A stretch of 64,000 bases of DNA, taken from NCBI RefSeq assembly GCF_900113085.1, contig NZ_FOOC01000002.1, forward strand, positions 284,317-348,316. The letters run 5' to 3'. Of this stretch, positions 1 through 10,028 are shown piece by piece (within the stretch, counting starts at the first letter, position 1; the number at the start of each line of letters is the position of its first letter). A program made the translations under genes and the position numbers. Origin of the DNA: Fontimonas thermophila. GTDB lineage: Bacteria; Pseudomonadota; Gammaproteobacteria; Nevskiales; Nevskiaceae. Under the pieces are notes generated by a model. It did no database searches and was not told the origin of the DNA. It saw nothing but the letters and a program-made list of their open reading frames with translations.

Positions 1-2
1 GC

Positions 3-1286
3 GAGGAGTTCGAATACCCCGAACGTCAGATCAAGCTGTCGTATGCCCGCAAGGAGAATCCGGACGTAAAGCCCGGCGATGTCATCGAACGCAAAGTCGA
101 GTCGGTCGATTTTGGCCGCATCGGGGCACAAAAGGCCAAGCAAGTCATTGTCCAGAAAGTCCGCGAGGCAGAGCGCGCTCAGGTTGTCGAAGCATACCGC
201 GATCGCGTTGGCGAGCTGATCACCGGGCAAGTCAAACGCATCGAACGTGGAAACGTCATCGTGGATCTGGGCGGCAATGCCGAAGCGGTGATCCTGCGCG
301 ATCAGCTGATTCCGCGAGAACAGATCCGCCCCGGTGACCGTATCCGCGGCTATCTCTACGAAGTCAGTCCGCAGGCGCGGGGCCCGCAATTGTTCCTGTC
401 GCGCACCTCGCCGAAGTTTCTGATGGAGCTGTTCAAGCTCGAGGTCCCGGAGATCGCCCAGGGACTGATCGAACTCAAGGGTGCTGCACGTGATCCGGGA
501 CTGCGCGCGAAGATTGCGGTACAGGCCAAGGACAAGCGCATCGACCCGGTCGGCGCCTGCGTGGGCATGCGTGGCTCGCGTGTGCAGAGCGTCTCCAACG
601 AGCTTGCGGGTGAGCGCATCGATATCGTCCCGTGGGATGAGAATATCGCGCAGTTTGTCATCAACGCGATGGCGCCGGCCGAGGTCGAAACGATCATCGT
701 CGACGAAGAATCGCACTCGATGACGATCGGCGTTGCCGAGGAGAAACTTGCGCAGGCGATCGGCCGCGGAGGCCAGAACGTCCGTCTGGCCTCCGAACTC
801 ACGGGCTGGGTGCTCAACGTCATGACCACCGCTGAGGCGGAGTCCAAAAAAGAGGAGGAGAACCAGTCGGTCCTCCGCAATTTCATGGAATGGCTCGACG
901 TCGATGAGGAAGTCGCGGGCATTCTCGTCCAGGAGGGCTTCACCACGCTCGAAGAGATTGCCTATGTGCCGGCGCAGGAGCTGATGCAGATCGAAGAGTT
1001 CGACGAGGGCATCGTCGAGGAACTGCGTAACCGTGCGCGCGACGTTCTGCTGACCAAGGCGATCGCCAAGGCCGAGCAGCGCGCCCACGCGCAGCCCGCA
1101 GAAGATCTTCTGACGCTCGATGGCATGGATGAAGATACGGCCTATCAACTCGCGGAAGCCGGCGTCAGCACCTGCGAGTCCCTAGCAGACCTTGCCACCG
1201 ATGAGCTGCTCGAGCTGCTGCCCGATCTCGGTGAGGCGCGCGCATCGGCGCTGATCATGGCAGCGCGTGCCAAGGCTTACGCATAG
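3..1286 (+). CDS. nusA: Transcription termination/antitermination factor NusA (5' end outside window)
   Basis: NusA binds RNA polymerase and nascent RNA and modulates pausing, Rho-independent termination and antitermination. The reading frame is open from the window edge, so only the N-terminal RNAP-binding part is missing. Visible in order are the end of the N-terminal domain, an S1 domain (about the first 60-130 residues seen), two KH domains (the second has [13 protein letters not shown]) and two acidic helix-hairpin-helix repeats at the C-terminus. The C-terminal repeats are the form seen in gammaproteobacteria. It is followed 32 bases later by infB, the usual nusA-infB-rbfA-truB order. 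A later ATG at 261 lies inside the S1 domain and is not the start. Confidence 0.97.
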   Translation, partial: EEFEYPERQIKLSYARKENPDVKPGDVIERKVESVDFGRIGAQKAKQVIVQKVREAERAQVVEAYRDRVGELITGQVKRIERGNVIVDLGGNAEAVILRDQLIPREQIRPGDRIRGYLYEVSPQARGPQLFLSRTSPKFLMELFKLEVPEIAQGLIELKGAARDPGLRAKIAVQAKDKRIDPVGACVGMRGSRVQSVSNELAGERIDIVPWDENIAQFVINAMAPAEVETIIVDEESHSMTIGVAEEKLAQAIGRGGQNVRLASELTGWVLNVMTTAEAESKKEEENQSVLRNFMEWLDVDEEVAGILVQEGFTTLEEIAYVPAQELMQIEEFDEGIVEELRNRARDVLLTKAIAKAEQRAHAQPAEDLLTLDGMDEDTAYQLAEAGVSTCESLADLATDELLELLPDLGEARASALIMAARAKAYA

Positions 1287-1318
1287 GTACCGCGCGGCCG
1301 ACTATCAGGAAAGATCAT

Positions 1319-3961
1319 ATGTCGACAACGGTAACCGTACAGGATTTCGCCAAAGAGCTGGGACGGCCGGTCGAAGAACTGCTGATGCAGCTCAAGGAGG
1401 CCGGAGTGGCCGTCGCCAAGGCCGACTCTGTGATCACTGCGGATGACAAAGTCGCATTGCTGAGCTATTTGCAGCAGAAAACCCGTGGCATAGCGGTCTC
1501 CAGCGAACCGCGGCGGATCACGCTCAAGCGGCGCGAAACCACCGAGCTCAAGCTCGGCGGTGGCCGGGGTACGCCAGCCAAGACGGTCAGTATCGAAGTG
1601 CGCAAGAAGCGCACATACGTCAAACGCGAAGATGTCCCGGAACCCGTCGATCTAGAAACGCAGCGTCAGGCCGAGGAAGCTGCCGCGCGGGAGCAAGCCG
1701 AGCGCGAGGCTGCGGCACGTGCGGCTGCAGAGGCCGAAGCTCGGCGGCACCAGGAAGAGCTCGAGCGCAAACTGCGTGAGGAAGAAGAGGCTCGCCGGCG
1801 CAAAGAAGAGCAGGCGGCTGAGCAGCGCGCGCGCGAAGAGCATCAGCGACGGCTCAAGGAAGATCCGCTTTACCGCGCGAAGTGGGAAGCCGAACAGGCG
1901 CGCAAGCGTGCCGCCGAAAATCTGCGCCGTGCCGCCGAGGCGGCGAAAGCACTTGCCGCGCAGGCAGCTACGCCTGCCAGCACTGCTACGCCAGCAGCGA
2001 GCGCCGCCGCTCCCAAGAAAGCCTCGCCCGATCGTGCCGTCCGCGATCGCCTGGCAGAGCGTCAGCACCGCGCCGAACTTCATCTTTCCGAGGACAAGGC
2101 CGGTCGTCGTGAAAAGAAGGCGAAGAAACCGTCCGGCCGCGTACGCGTCGAAAATGTCCACGTCTTCGAAAAGCCGGTTGCACCGATCGTGCGCGAGGTC
2201 GAGGTTCCGGAGGCGATCACCGTCGGCGAACTCGCCAACCGCATGGCGGTCAAGGCCACCGAATTGATCAAGGTCATGATGAAAAACGGCATCATGGCCA
2301 CGATCAACCAGACGCTGGATCAGGACACGGCTGCGCTGATGGTCGAAGAAATGGGCCACAAGGCGCGGATCGTCAAGGCCACCGACGTCGAGGAGCGCCT
2401 GGAGCTTGCAGTTAGCGGCGAGCATCACGACGTCGAGCAAAAACCGCGGCCGCCTGTGGTCACGATCATGGGACATGTCGACCACGGCAAGACGTCCTTG
2501 CTCGATTACATCCGCAAGACCAAAGTCGCCGCCAGCGAGGCCGGTGGTATCACCCAGCATATCGGTGCTTATCATGTCCAAACGCCCAAGGGCATCGTCA
2601 CTTTTCTCGATACACCGGGGCACGCGGCTTTCACACGCATGCGTGCCCGTGGTGCGCAAATCACCGATATCGTCGTTCTCGTCGTTGCGGCTGACGATGG
2701 CGTGATGCCGCAGACACGCGAGGCGATTCAGCACGCAAGGGCGGCAAAGGCGCCGATCGTTGTGGCGATCACCAAGATCGACAAGCCGGAAGCCGATATC
2801 GACCGTGTCAAAACCGAGCTGGCCAAGGAGGAAATCATCCCGGAAGATTGGGGTGGTGATGTCCAGTGTATCGGCGTGTCGGCCTACACCGGCGAAGGTA
2901 TCGATGACTTGCTCGATGCCATTCTCGTGCAGGCGGAAATCCTGGAGCTCAAGGCGCCCGTCGATACGCTCGCGCGTGGTGCGATTCTCGAATCCTCGAT
3001 CGAGAAAGGCCGCGGTCCGGTGGCGACGGTGCTGGTGCGCTCGGGCACGCTCAAGCAGGGCGATGTCGTGTTGTCGGGCCCGCACTTCGGGCGCGTGCGC
3101 GCGATGTTCGACGAGAACGGCCGCCCCGTGAAGCAAGCCGGCCCGTCGATCCCCGTGCAAATCCTGGGTCTGTCGGGAGCGCCTGATGCCGGTGACGAGG
3201 TCGTCGTGGTCGCCGACGAGCGCAGCGCGCGCGAGCTGGCGCAGCTGCGTGAGCAGAAATTGCGCGAGCAGAAGATGGCGCAATCGCAGGTGCTGCGCAT
3301 GGATCAGGTCTTCGCCAAGATGGGCGAGGGCGAAACCAAGCAGCTCAATCTGATGATCAAGGCCGATGTGCAAGGCTCCGCCGAAGCCATCGCCGATGCG
3401 CTGCGCAAGATGCCCAGCGAGGAAGTCAAGATCAATGTGCTGTCATCGACCATCGGCGGCATCAGCGAGTCCGATGTCGATCTGGCGCTGGCATCCAAGG
3501 CAACGATCATCGGGTTCAATGTCCGTGCCGATGCCGGTGCGCGCAAGCGCATCCAGGAAACCGGCGTCGATGTCCGCTATTACTCGATCATCTACGACAT
3601 CCTCGATGATGTGCGGGATGCCGTATCCGGTTTGCTGGGAACGGAGGTGCGCGAGCAGATTGTCGGCATCGCGCAGGTGCGCGAGGTGTTCCGCAGCTCC
3701 AAATTCGGCAATATCGCCGGCTGCCTGGTCATCGAGGGTTCAGTGCAGCGCAATCTGCCGATTCGCGTGCTGCGCAACAACACGGTCATCTACGAAGGTG
3801 TGCTCGAGTCGCTGCGGCGCTTCAAAGACGATGTGCAGAAGGTCGAGGCTGGCACGGAATGCGGCATCGGCGTCAAGGACTACAACGATGTCAAGGTGGG
3901 CGATCAGATCGAATGCTTCCAGCGCATCGAGGTTCGGCGCACGGTCCCGGTCGCGGCCTGA
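1319..3961 (+). CDS. infB: Translation initiation factor IF-2
   Basis: IF-2 is the GTPase that brings initiator fMet-tRNA to the 30S subunit and promotes subunit joining. The 880-residue protein has an IF2 N-terminal helix domain (residues 1-50), a long Glu/Arg/Ala-rich charged linker (about 110-260), a second IF2_N-like segment, and the G domain. The G1 motif GHVDHGKT is at 385-392, followed by DTPGHAAF and the G4 motif TKID. Domains II to IV complete the C-terminus. Length matches the large proteobacterial form. An ATG start follows the nusA stop by 32 bases, so the two are cotranscribed. Confidence 0.98.
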   Translation: MSTTVTVQDFAKELGRPVEELLMQLKEAGVAVAKADSVITADDKVALLSYLQQKTRGIAVSSEPRRITLKRRETTELKLGGGRGTPAKTVSIEVRKKRTYVKREDVPEPVDLETQRQAEEAAAREQAEREAAARAAAEAEARRHQEELERKLREEEEARRRKEEQAAEQRAREEHQRRLKEDPLYRAKWEAEQARKRAAENLRRAAEAAKALAAQAATPASTATPAASAAAPKKASPDRAVRDRLAERQHRAELHLSEDKAGRREKKAKKPSGRVRVENVHVFEKPVAPIVREVEVPEAITVGELANRMAVKATELIKVMMKNGIMATINQTLDQDTAALMVEEMGHKARIVKATDVEERLELAVSGEHHDVEQKPRPPVVTIMGHVDHGKTSLLDYIRKTKVAASEAGGITQHIGAYHVQTPKGIVTFLDTPGHAAFTRMRARGAQITDIVVLVVAADDGVMPQTREAIQHARAAKAPIVVAITKIDKPEADIDRVKTELAKEEIIPEDWGGDVQCIGVSAYTGEGIDDLLDAILVQAEILELKAPVDTLARGAILESSIEKGRGPVATVLVRSGTLKQGDVVLSGPHFGRVRAMFDENGRPVKQAGPSIPVQILGLSGAPDAGDEVVVVADERSARELAQLREQKLREQKMAQSQVLRMDQVFAKMGEGETKQLNLMIKADVQGSAEAIADALRKMPSEEVKINVLSSTIGGISESDVDLALASKATIIGFNVRADAGARKRIQETGVDVRYYSIIYDILDDVRDAVSGLLGTEVREQIVGIAQVREVFRSSKFGNIAGCLVIEGSVQRNLPIRVLRNNTVIYEGVLESLRRFKDDVQKVEAGTECGIGVKDYNDVKVGDQIECFQRIEVRRTVPVAA

Positions 3962-3992
3962 AGCGGCATGAGCGCGTCTGCACGTTGATGCA

Positions 3993-4370
3993 ATGAGGGA
4001 GTATCCGCGCAAACTGAGGCTTAACGCGCAGTTGCAGGCCGAGCTTGCCGTGCTCATCCGCGACGAATTGTCCGACCCCCGCGTCGCCGGCGTCACGGTC
4101 ACGGCGGTCGACGTATCGCCTGATCTGCGCAATGCCCGCGTCAGCGTCAGCCTGCTTGGCGACGATGCGCGCCTGGCCGAAGCCGTCGAGGGCCTGAATC
4201 ACGCCGCTGGTAGATTGCGTCACGGCCTGGGTCGGCGCTTGAGTCTGCGCTATATCCCGCAGCTACAGTTTCTCGCGGATGTCGGAATGCGCGATGGCGA
4301 TCGCCTGCATGCACTCATCCGCGACGCGGTGCGGCGCGATGCGCAACGGCGTAATCCGCCCGAAAGCTAA
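3993..4370 (+). CDS. rbfA: 30S ribosome-binding factor RbfA
   Basis: RbfA is a small KH-like protein that helps mature the 17S rRNA 5' end and is important at low temperature. The 125-residue product opens with MREYPRKLRLNAQLQAELA and has the family core RVAGVTVTAVDVSPDLRNARVSVS. The C-terminal RYIPQLQF segment is also typical. It lies 31 bases after infB and 26 bases before truB in the conserved operon. The ATG at 3993 gives the usual family length. Confidence 0.95.
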   Translation: MREYPRKLRLNAQLQAELAVLIRDELSDPRVAGVTVTAVDVSPDLRNARVSVSLLGDDARLAEAVEGLNHAAGRLRHGLGRRLSLRYIPQLQFLADVGMRDGDRLHALIRDAVRRDAQRRNPPES

Positions 4371-4396
4371 AGTTCTCTGCACGATTCTGCACAACG

Positions 4397-5326
4397 ATGA
4401 ATAAAACCCGGCGCCCGCGCCGTGCGGTGAGCGGCATCTTATTGCTCGACAAACCGCCGGGGTTGAGCTCCAATGCTGCACTGCAGCACGTCAAGCGCCT
4501 GTACCAGGCGGATAAAGCCGGCCACACCGGCAGCCTCGATCCATTGGCCACCGGCGTATTGCCGATTTGTCTCGGGGAGGCCACCAAACTCTCGGGCGTG
4601 TTGCTCGATGCAGACAAGTGCTATCGCGCACGGGCCCGGCTGGGCGCGCGCACCAGTACTGGCGATCTCGAGGGTGAGATTGTCGAAACCTCGCGGCAAC
4701 CGGTCGATCGCGCCGCTTTACTGGCGGTGTTGCCGCGTTTCCGCGGCACGATCCGACAGGTTCCGCCGATGTATTCGGCCCTCAAGCATGAAGGGCAGCG
4801 TCTCTATGCGCTGGCTCGCCAGGGGGTCGAGGTAGAACGTGCGCCGCGGGAAGTGACGATTCACACCCTCGAGCTCGAGGATTTCAGCGGCGATGGCTTT
4901 GTTCTGTTCATCCGTTGTTCCAAGGGCACTTACATCCGCACGTTGGTCGAGGACATCGCCCGCGCGGCAGGGCAGTGTGCGCATCTGATCGCGCTGCGGC
5001 GCACGGCGGTGACGCCGTTCGACGACGACCGGCCGGTGACCTTGGAAATGCTCGAAGCGACCGCTCGGACTGGAGGGCTTGCGGCACTAGACCAGTTGCT
5101 GCTGGACCCCGCAGCCGGTGTGCGGCACTGGCCGCAGATTCGGATCGATGCCGTGCGGGCCAGCTATCTGGCGCAAGGACAGGCCGTTCGTGTGGCGGGC
5201 ATCGTGCGCAACAGCCGTCTTGCGGTTCTCGATGAGGCCGGCCGGCTGCTCGGACTGGCCGAGACCACCGATGAGGGTATGGTGGCACCACGCCGCTGGC
5301 TGCGGCCAGTCCACGGCGCCTTGTGA
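4397..5326 (+). CDS. truB: tRNA pseudouridine(55) synthase TruB
   Basis: TruB converts U55 of the tRNA T-loop to pseudouridine. The 309-residue protein has the catalytic motif [12 protein letters not shown] with nucleophile Asp48, the same number as in E. coli. [12 protein letters not shown] and a C-terminal PUA-like region (about 240-309) follow. It belongs to the nusA-to-pnp operon. The gap to rpsO (76 bases) is AT-richer than the surroundings and could hold an internal promoter, but I see no convincing -35/-10 pair. Confidence 0.97.
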   Translation: MNKTRRPRRAVSGILLLDKPPGLSSNAALQHVKRLYQADKAGHTGSLDPLATGVLPICLGEATKLSGVLLDADKCYRARARLGARTSTGDLEGEIVETSRQPVDRAALLAVLPRFRGTIRQVPPMYSALKHEGQRLYALARQGVEVERAPREVTIHTLELEDFSGDGFVLFIRCSKGTYIRTLVEDIARAAGQCAHLIALRRTAVTPFDDDRPVTLEMLEATARTGGLAALDQLLLDPAAGVRHWPQIRIDAVRASYLAQGQAVRVAGIVRNSRLAVLDEAGRLLGLAETTDEGMVAPRRWLRPVHGAL

Positions 5327-5402
5327 TCAGTTTGTGGAAAAAGTTAATATATTAGACTTTGTAATGACAGACGAATATTCGAGCATTTCGGAGTTGGCAG
5401 CA

Positions 5403-5672
5403 ATGACTGTGACGGCAGAGCGCAAAGCGGAAGTGATCAAGAAGTTTGCCCGCGGCAGTAACGATACCGGTTCGCCGGAAGTGCAGGTGGCCTTGCTCAC
5501 CGAGCGTATCAATGCGCTCACCCCCCATTTCGAGCGGCACAAGAAAGACAATCACTCTCGGCGCGGTTTGCTGAAAATGGTCAACCAGCGCCGCCAGATG
5601 CTCGATTATCTCAAGCGCAAAGACGAGCAGCGCTACACCAAGCTCATTGCCGAGCTCGGCCTGCGCCGCTGA
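5403..5672 (+). CDS. rpsO: 30S ribosomal protein S15
   Basis: S15 is a primary 16S rRNA-binding protein of the small-subunit central domain. The 89-residue product has the expected length and conserved segments: [29 protein letters not shown] and RRQMLDYLK. The frame is open far upstream into truB, but only the ATG at 5403 gives the family N-terminus ([12 protein letters not shown]). A GGAG element lies about 10 bases upstream of it. It sits directly before pnp, as in many proteobacteria. Confidence 0.97.
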   Translation: MTVTAERKAEVIKKFARGSNDTGSPEVQVALLTERINALTPHFERHKKDNHSRRGLLKMVNQRRQMLDYLKRKDEQRYTKLIAELGLRR

Positions 5673-5700
5673 TCGGCCATCACGCAGCGGTGTACACGGG

Positions 5701-5738
5701 AAGACCCTCAGTGATACCACAGGGTTCACTGGGGTCTT
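5701..5738 (+). terminator. Stem-loop between rpsO and pnp (terminator or RNase processing site)
   Basis: AAGACCC/GGGTCTT is extended inward by CAGTGA/TCACTG with a single bulged T, giving about 13 base pairs and an 11-base loop. The 3' side has only a short T run, so termination would be partial. E. coli has an rpsO attenuator terminator followed by an RNase III-cut hairpin that mediates pnp autoregulation at this place. A similar role here is inference from position. Confidence 0.6.
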
Positions 5739-5886
5739 TCGCTTTGAACCGCCATCTGCGCCACGGCACACGCCAGCGGATTTTCGCTGTCACCGCGGCT
5801 GGCCGCGAGTAAACACCCCATCCATCCAGGTGCGGCGCCGTACACGCAGTTCGCGTCGCCGCCCCCAGAACGAGTGAGATACCAGT

Positions 5887-7995
5887 ATGGGTATTCCAGC
5901 CACACCGGCAACCCCGATCCGCAAGACATTCCAGTACGGCAACCGCAAGGTCACGTTCGAAACCGGCGCGATCGCGCGCCAGGCGACCGCCGCGGTCATG
6001 GTGACGATGGATGAGACCGTCGTGCTCGTCACCGTCGTTGCCAAGAAAGACGCCAAGCCCGAGCAGGACTTCTTCCCGCTCACGGTTGATTACATGGAGA
6101 AGTTCTACGCCGGCGGGCGCGTACCCGGCGGCTTTTTCAAGCGCGAAGGGCGGCCCACCGAGAAAGAGACGCTCACTTCACGCCTGATCGACCGTCCGAT
6201 CCGCCCGCTGTTCCCGGACGGTTTTTACAACGAAGTGCAAATCGTCGCGACGGTGATGTCGCTCAACCCCGAAGTCGATGGCGACATCCCGGCGATGCTC
6301 GGCGCCTCAGCGGCGCTCGCCCTCTCGGGCGTGCCGTTCATGGGGCCGATCGGCGCCGCCAAGGTCGGATACAAGAACGGTCACTATATCCTCAATCCAA
6401 CCGAGAGCGAGCTTGAAACCTCGGAGCTCGATCTCGTCGTTGCGGGCACCGAGAACGCCGTGTTGATGGTCGAATCCGAGGCCAAGATGCTGCCGGAGCC
6501 CGTCATGCTCGGCGCCGTCATGTTCGGCCATGAGCAGATGCAGGCTGCGATCCAGGCGATCAAGGAATTCGCCGCCGAGGCCGGCAAGCCGAAATGGGAG
6601 TGGAAAGCGCCGGATCGCAGCGCGGTCAAGGCCTTCGTCGCGGCTTACGAAAGCGCCATCGCAGAGGCTTACACGATCACCGAGAAACAGGCGCGCTATG
6701 CCCGTCTCGGCGAGATTCGCGCGCAGGCCATCGCCGCACGTCCCGCCGATGCGCCATTCACCGAGAATCAGCTCAAGGCCGAACTGCACGAACTCGAAGC
6801 CAAGGTCGTCCGCAACCGCATCCTCGACGGACATCCGCGCATCGATGGCCGCGACCGCACGACGGTCCGCCCGCTCGCGATGTCCACCGGCACGTTGCCG
6901 CGTGCTCATGGCTCGGCGCTGTTCACACGCGGGGAGACGCAGGTCATCGCGGTGACAACCCTGGGTACCGGCAAGGATTACCAGATCATCGACGCCATCG
7001 ACGGCGAGTGGCATGAGCATTTCCTCTTCCATTACAACTTCCCGCCGTACTGTGTCGGTGAGACCGGTCGCCTCAATGCACCCAAGCGGCGTGAGATCGG
7101 TCATGGCCGTCTGGCCAAGCGCGGCGTCGCCGCGGTGATGCCCGATCTTGAAAAGGAATTCCCGTACGTCGTGCGCGTGGTCTCGGAAGTCACCGAATCC
7201 AACGGTTCCTCTTCGATGGCCTCGGTCTGTGGTGCCTGTCTCGCACTGATGGACGCAGGCGTTCCGCTCAAGGCGCCGGTCGCCGGCGTCGCGATGGGGC
7301 TGATTCTCGAGGGCGATCGCTGGGCCGTGCTCACGGATATCCTCGGCGACGAGGATCACCTCGGCGACATGGATTTCAAGGTCGCGGGTACCGAGGACGG
7401 CGTCACCGCGCTGCAGATGGATATCAAGGTCGCTGGTATCACCGCCGAAATCATGGCGCAGGCCTTGACGCAGGCCAAAGCCGCGCGCTTGCACATCCTC
7501 GCGCAGATGAAACAAGTCCTGCCCAAGCCGCGCGAGCAGCTATCGCCGTTTGCCCCACGCATCACGACCATCAAGATCAATCCCGACAAAATCCGTGAAG
7601 TCATCGGCAAGGGCGGCGCGACGATCCAGTCGATCACCAAGGAAACAGGGACGACGATCGATATCGAAGATGACGGCACCATCAAGATCGCTGCCGTCGA
7701 TGGCAGGGCCGCAGAAGCGGCGATCGCCCGGATCATGGCCCTCACGCGCGAGGTCGAAGTAGGCGCGGTCTATGAAGGCAAGGTGGCCAAGATCATGGAT
7801 TTCGGCGCTTTCGTCACGATCGCTCCGGGCAAGGACGGGCTCGTCCACATCTCACAACTCGCCGACAAGCGTGTTGAGAAAGTCGAGGATGTGGTCAAGG
7901 AAGGCCAGACCGTGAAAGTCAAAGTCCTGGAAGTCAGCCGCGATGGCAAGATCCGCCTGTCGATGAAGGCGGTGGACATCGGCATCGGGGGCTGA
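5887..7995 (+). CDS. pnp: Polyribonucleotide nucleotidyltransferase (PNPase)
   Basis: PNPase is a phosphorolytic 3'-5' exoribonuclease of the RNA degradosome. The 702-residue protein has two RNase PH domains joined by a helical linker (the first from about residue 15, the second from about 325). They are followed by a KH domain ([15 protein letters not shown]) and an S1 domain ([16 protein letters not shown]). The length is normal. The ATG at 5887 follows a GAGTGAGAT purine stretch. It closes the operon and is followed by two terminator-like hairpins. Confidence 0.98.
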   Translation: MGIPATPATPIRKTFQYGNRKVTFETGAIARQATAAVMVTMDETVVLVTVVAKKDAKPEQDFFPLTVDYMEKFYAGGRVPGGFFKREGRPTEKETLTSRLIDRPIRPLFPDGFYNEVQIVATVMSLNPEVDGDIPAMLGASAALALSGVPFMGPIGAAKVGYKNGHYILNPTESELETSELDLVVAGTENAVLMVESEAKMLPEPVMLGAVMFGHEQMQAAIQAIKEFAAEAGKPKWEWKAPDRSAVKAFVAAYESAIAEAYTITEKQARYARLGEIRAQAIAARPADAPFTENQLKAELHELEAKVVRNRILDGHPRIDGRDRTTVRPLAMSTGTLPRAHGSALFTRGETQVIAVTTLGTGKDYQIIDAIDGEWHEHFLFHYNFPPYCVGETGRLNAPKRREIGHGRLAKRGVAAVMPDLEKEFPYVVRVVSEVTESNGSSSMASVCGACLALMDAGVPLKAPVAGVAMGLILEGDRWAVLTDILGDEDHLGDMDFKVAGTEDGVTALQMDIKVAGITAEIMAQALTQAKAARLHILAQMKQVLPKPREQLSPFAPRITTIKINPDKIREVIGKGGATIQSITKETGTTIDIEDDGTIKIAAVDGRAAEAAIARIMALTREVEVGAVYEGKVAKIMDFGAFVTIAPGKDGLVHISQLADKRVEKVEDVVKEGQTVKVKVLEVSRDGKIRLSMKAVDIGIGG

Positions 7996-8073
7996 AGCAC
8001 CGCGGCGATGCGCCACTGGTTGAAGATGGCCGGATTCTGCGTCAGAATTCGGCCCATTCCTGAATGATGGTGC

Positions 8074-8104
8074 ACCGACGTTTTCCCGCCGAGCGTCGGT
8101 TTTG
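8074..8104 (+). terminator. Rho-independent terminator after pnp
   Basis: The arms ACCGACG (8074-8080) and CGTCGGT (8094-8100) form a perfect 7-bp stem, followed directly by TTT. It lies about 80 bases after the pnp stop and is the first terminator-like structure for the nusA-pnp operon. Confidence 0.7.
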
Positions 8105-8146
8105 CCTTTATGGGGAGATCGGGGGGCTGCGCAGCGATGCGCGGGC

Positions 8147-8273
8147 AAAAAAAGAACCCCCGGTAAGACCGGTGGCAAGGTGCGAGAAAGGCGCGGGGGC
8201 CTTTCTGGAGGAGACTGATTGGACCCGGTCACGCCACCCGGCATGGCCGGGTTTTTTGTGTCCGTGTCATGTT
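8147..8273 (-). ncRNA. Candidate trans-acting small RNA, about 127 nt, between pnp and phaR
   Basis: No protein is predicted here. On the minus strand a consensus sigma-70 promoter (8281-8309) is followed by a GC-rich segment that ends in seven T residues (8153-8147). Visible hairpins in the RNA are CCCGGC/GCCGGG near the 5' end, GAAAGGC/GCCUUUC with a C-rich CCCCGC loop, and a final CCGGU/ACCGG hairpin six bases before the U tract. Between the first two hairpins is the apparently unpaired motif CUCCUCC, complementary to Shine-Dalgarno sequences. Promoter, C-rich loops and poly-U tail fit an Hfq-type small RNA. It lacks the conserved 4.5S RNA core and the long 6S fold. The start (about 8273) and end are inferred. 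Confidence 0.55.
8237..8257 (+). terminator. Second terminator-like hairpin downstream of pnp
   Basis: CCCGGC (8237-8242) and GCCGGG (8246-8251) form a 6-bp stem with loop ATG, followed by six T residues. On the plus strand it would stop read-through from pnp before phaR. On the minus strand the same hairpin lies near the 5' end of the candidate small RNA, preceded by an A run. Confidence 0.6.
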
Positions 8274-8280
8274 GCGGTGC

Positions 8281-8309
8281 AGTATAAGCTTGACTGACGG
8301 TGTTGTCAA
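8281..8309 (-). promoter_or_regulatory. Strong sigma-70 promoter for the candidate small RNA
   Basis: On the minus strand TTGACA (8309-8304) and TATACT (8286-8281) are separated by exactly 17 bases. This is the best promoter match in the window. An AT-rich stretch (about 8325-8355) lies upstream and may act as an UP-like element. It cannot serve phaR, which is transcribed in the same direction and ends at 8415. Confidence 0.75.
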
Positions 8310-8414
8310 GATGCAGACCCGTCAAAAAAATTAAATTAGACAATAATTTATATTGATCGAATCGCGTTTCGTGACGCAGTCGTCATCAATTCCGGCGGCA
8401 TTGCCGTCGCCACG

Positions 8415-8933
8415 TCAGTCGCGGGCGGGCGGTCTGGGCGGGCCATCCTCGATACCCGCACGTCGCTTGATCGATTTGGCCTTCGAGGAAAGATTGCGCA
8501 GGAACTCGGCCCGCACCGAGCGCCAGATGGGAACCTGGCGTTCGGCCAGTTCCTTGAGCGCCTGGATCGGTTGCTGCGCCTGGCCGAGCAGTTCCCTGAG
8601 CTGGTCGGCAAAGTGATGCTGCTGTTCCTGGAACAACTGTGCCGACAGTTCCAGGTAGCGGCCGATGCTGTTCTGCATCGGATCGCCGTAATAGCGGATG
8701 ATGAAGCGCAGCAAGTCCGTGGTGAAAATAGGATTGCCGCCTTCCTCCTGCTCGGCGATCACCTGCAACAGGATGCTGCGCGTGATGTCCTCGTGCGTGC
8801 GCTTGTCTTCGACGCGGAAAGGAATGTTCTGCAACACCAGCTGACGGATCTCTTCCAGCGTGATGTAGCGGCTGATGTGGGTATCGTACAGACGCCGGTT
8901 CGGGTACTTCTTGATGATGCGTGGTTCGGACAT
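8415..8933 (-). CDS. phaR: Polyhydroxyalkanoate synthesis repressor PhaR
   Basis: PhaR is a DNA-binding regulator that also binds PHB granules and represses phasin genes and itself. The 172-residue protein starts IIKKYPNRRLYDTHISRYIT, the signature of the PHB accumulation regulator N-terminal domain. The accumulation-regulatory domain (ITRSILLQVIAEQE, FIIRYYGDPM) and a basic C-terminal tail follow. The start at 8933 is chosen because GAAGG lies 7 bases upstream and homologues begin there; an upstream in-frame ATG lacks a ribosome site. No phaC, phaB or phasin gene is in the window. It follows gluQ by about 50 bases on the same strand. Confidence 0.93.
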   Translation of the reverse strand: MSEPRIIKKYPNRRLYDTHISRYITLEEIRQLVLQNIPFRVEDKRTHEDITRSILLQVIAEQEEGGNPIFTTDLLRFIIRYYGDPMQNSIGRYLELSAQLFQEQQHHFADQLRELLGQAQQPIQALKELAERQVPIWRSVRAEFLRNLSSKAKSIKRRAGIEDGPPRPPARD

Positions 8934-8980
8934 AAGACCTTCATTCGACTGGTTTGTTGCAGTGCGGTTGCTGCAGGGCA

Positions 8981-9901
8981 TCATGCCAGACCGTCGGCAG
9001 GTGCATCTACTGTGATGCGCGTTTGGGCGGGCACGCGGGACGCCTCCCAGTGCGCCAGCCCCCAGCGCAAGAGTTCGGCGGCTGGTGCCGCGCGCAAAGC
9101 CGATGGCGGGGATTGGCCCAGCCAGTCGAGGCAGCGCCAGAGGTTCTCCCCGGCGGTGCTGGATACCAGCGGCTGCGCGCGGTTTTGTTTGGACAGCTTG
9201 CGGCCGTCAATGCCGGCGAGAACCGGCAGATGGCGATATGCCGGGCGCCGTAACTGCAAGGCATCCATGATGACGAGCTGCTGGAACGTCGAGCCGAGCA
9301 GATCGGCGCCGCGCACCACTTCAGTGATGCCCTGCGCGTGTTCATCAATGGCGCAGGCGAGCTGATATCCCGGCACACCGTCGCGCCGAAGCACTACGAA
9401 ATCGCCGACGTCCCTGTCCAGGCAGCGCGTCTGCTCGCCCTGCCAGCCATCGACGAATGCTATCTCGCCGTCGCCGACCCGCAGGCGCAGCGCATGGCCC
9501 GGTTCGGGAAGCGCGCGGATGCGGCAGGTGCCGGGGTACACCGGCCCATCGGGACCGGGACGGGCCGTCACCGCCAGTTGCTGGCGTGTGCAGCGGCAGG
9601 CGTACACACCGCCGAGCCTACGCAGTCGTTCGAGCGCATCGGCATATTCGTCCAGGTGCCGGCTCTGATAGCGCGGGCTCTCATCCCACACCAAGGCGTG
9701 GGTTTCCAGTTGCCGCAAGATGACACTGTCCATTCCGGGAAGGCAGCGTTCCTGATCGAGATCATCGATGCGCAGCAGCCAGCATCCGCCATGCCTGCGC
9801 GCCTGCAGCCAGCTCGCCAGTGCCGTCAATAGTGAGCCTAAGTGCAAGGGACCGCTCGGAGTGGGCGCAAAACGGCCGCGATAGCGGCAGGGATCGATCA
9901 T
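8981..9901 (-). CDS. gluQ: Glutamyl-Q tRNA(Asp) synthetase
   Basis: GluQ-RS is a truncated GluRS paralogue that attaches glutamate to queuosine at position 34 of tRNA-Asp. The 306-residue protein has the class I motif PSGPLHLGSL near the N-terminus, a CRC...C cysteine set consistent with the family zinc site, and the KMSKS-like motif RKLSKQ. It lacks the anticodon-binding domain of a full GluRS, as expected. The gene queF, needed for queuosine precursor synthesis, lies 7 kb away. It is often next to dksA in gammaproteobacteria, but here it precedes phaR. Confidence 0.93.
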   Translation of the reverse strand: MIDPCRYRGRFAPTPSGPLHLGSLLTALASWLQARRHGGCWLLRIDDLDQERCLPGMDSVILRQLETHALVWDESPRYQSRHLDEYADALERLRRLGGVYACRCTRQQLAVTARPGPDGPVYPGTCRIRALPEPGHALRLRVGDGEIAFVDGWQGEQTRCLDRDVGDFVVLRRDGVPGYQLACAIDEHAQGITEVVRGADLLGSTFQQLVIMDALQLRRPAYRHLPVLAGIDGRKLSKQNRAQPLVSSTAGENLWRCLDWLGQSPPSALRAAPAAELLRWGLAHWEASRVPAQTRITVDAPADGLA

Positions 9902-10028
9902 GGCGCGTGCCGCGGATCACAGATTCGGGAGCATCTCATGCTACATTAACTTCAGCATGCAACCCGCTGAACCACAGTCGGATGGATTCTGAACAAGCAC
10001 TCGGCGCGCAGTCTCTGGATCGGGTCTC

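Noticed and set aside
1652..3373. Long open frame (573 codons) on the minus strand opposite infB
   Set aside because: It is antisense to the highly conserved IF-2 sequence, has no family motifs, and reflects codon bias in GC-rich DNA.
8147..8273. 4.5S RNA (ffs), 6S RNA or tmRNA at this location
   Set aside because: The conserved SRP core sequence, the long 6S hairpin with central bubble and a tRNA-like acceptor are all absent.
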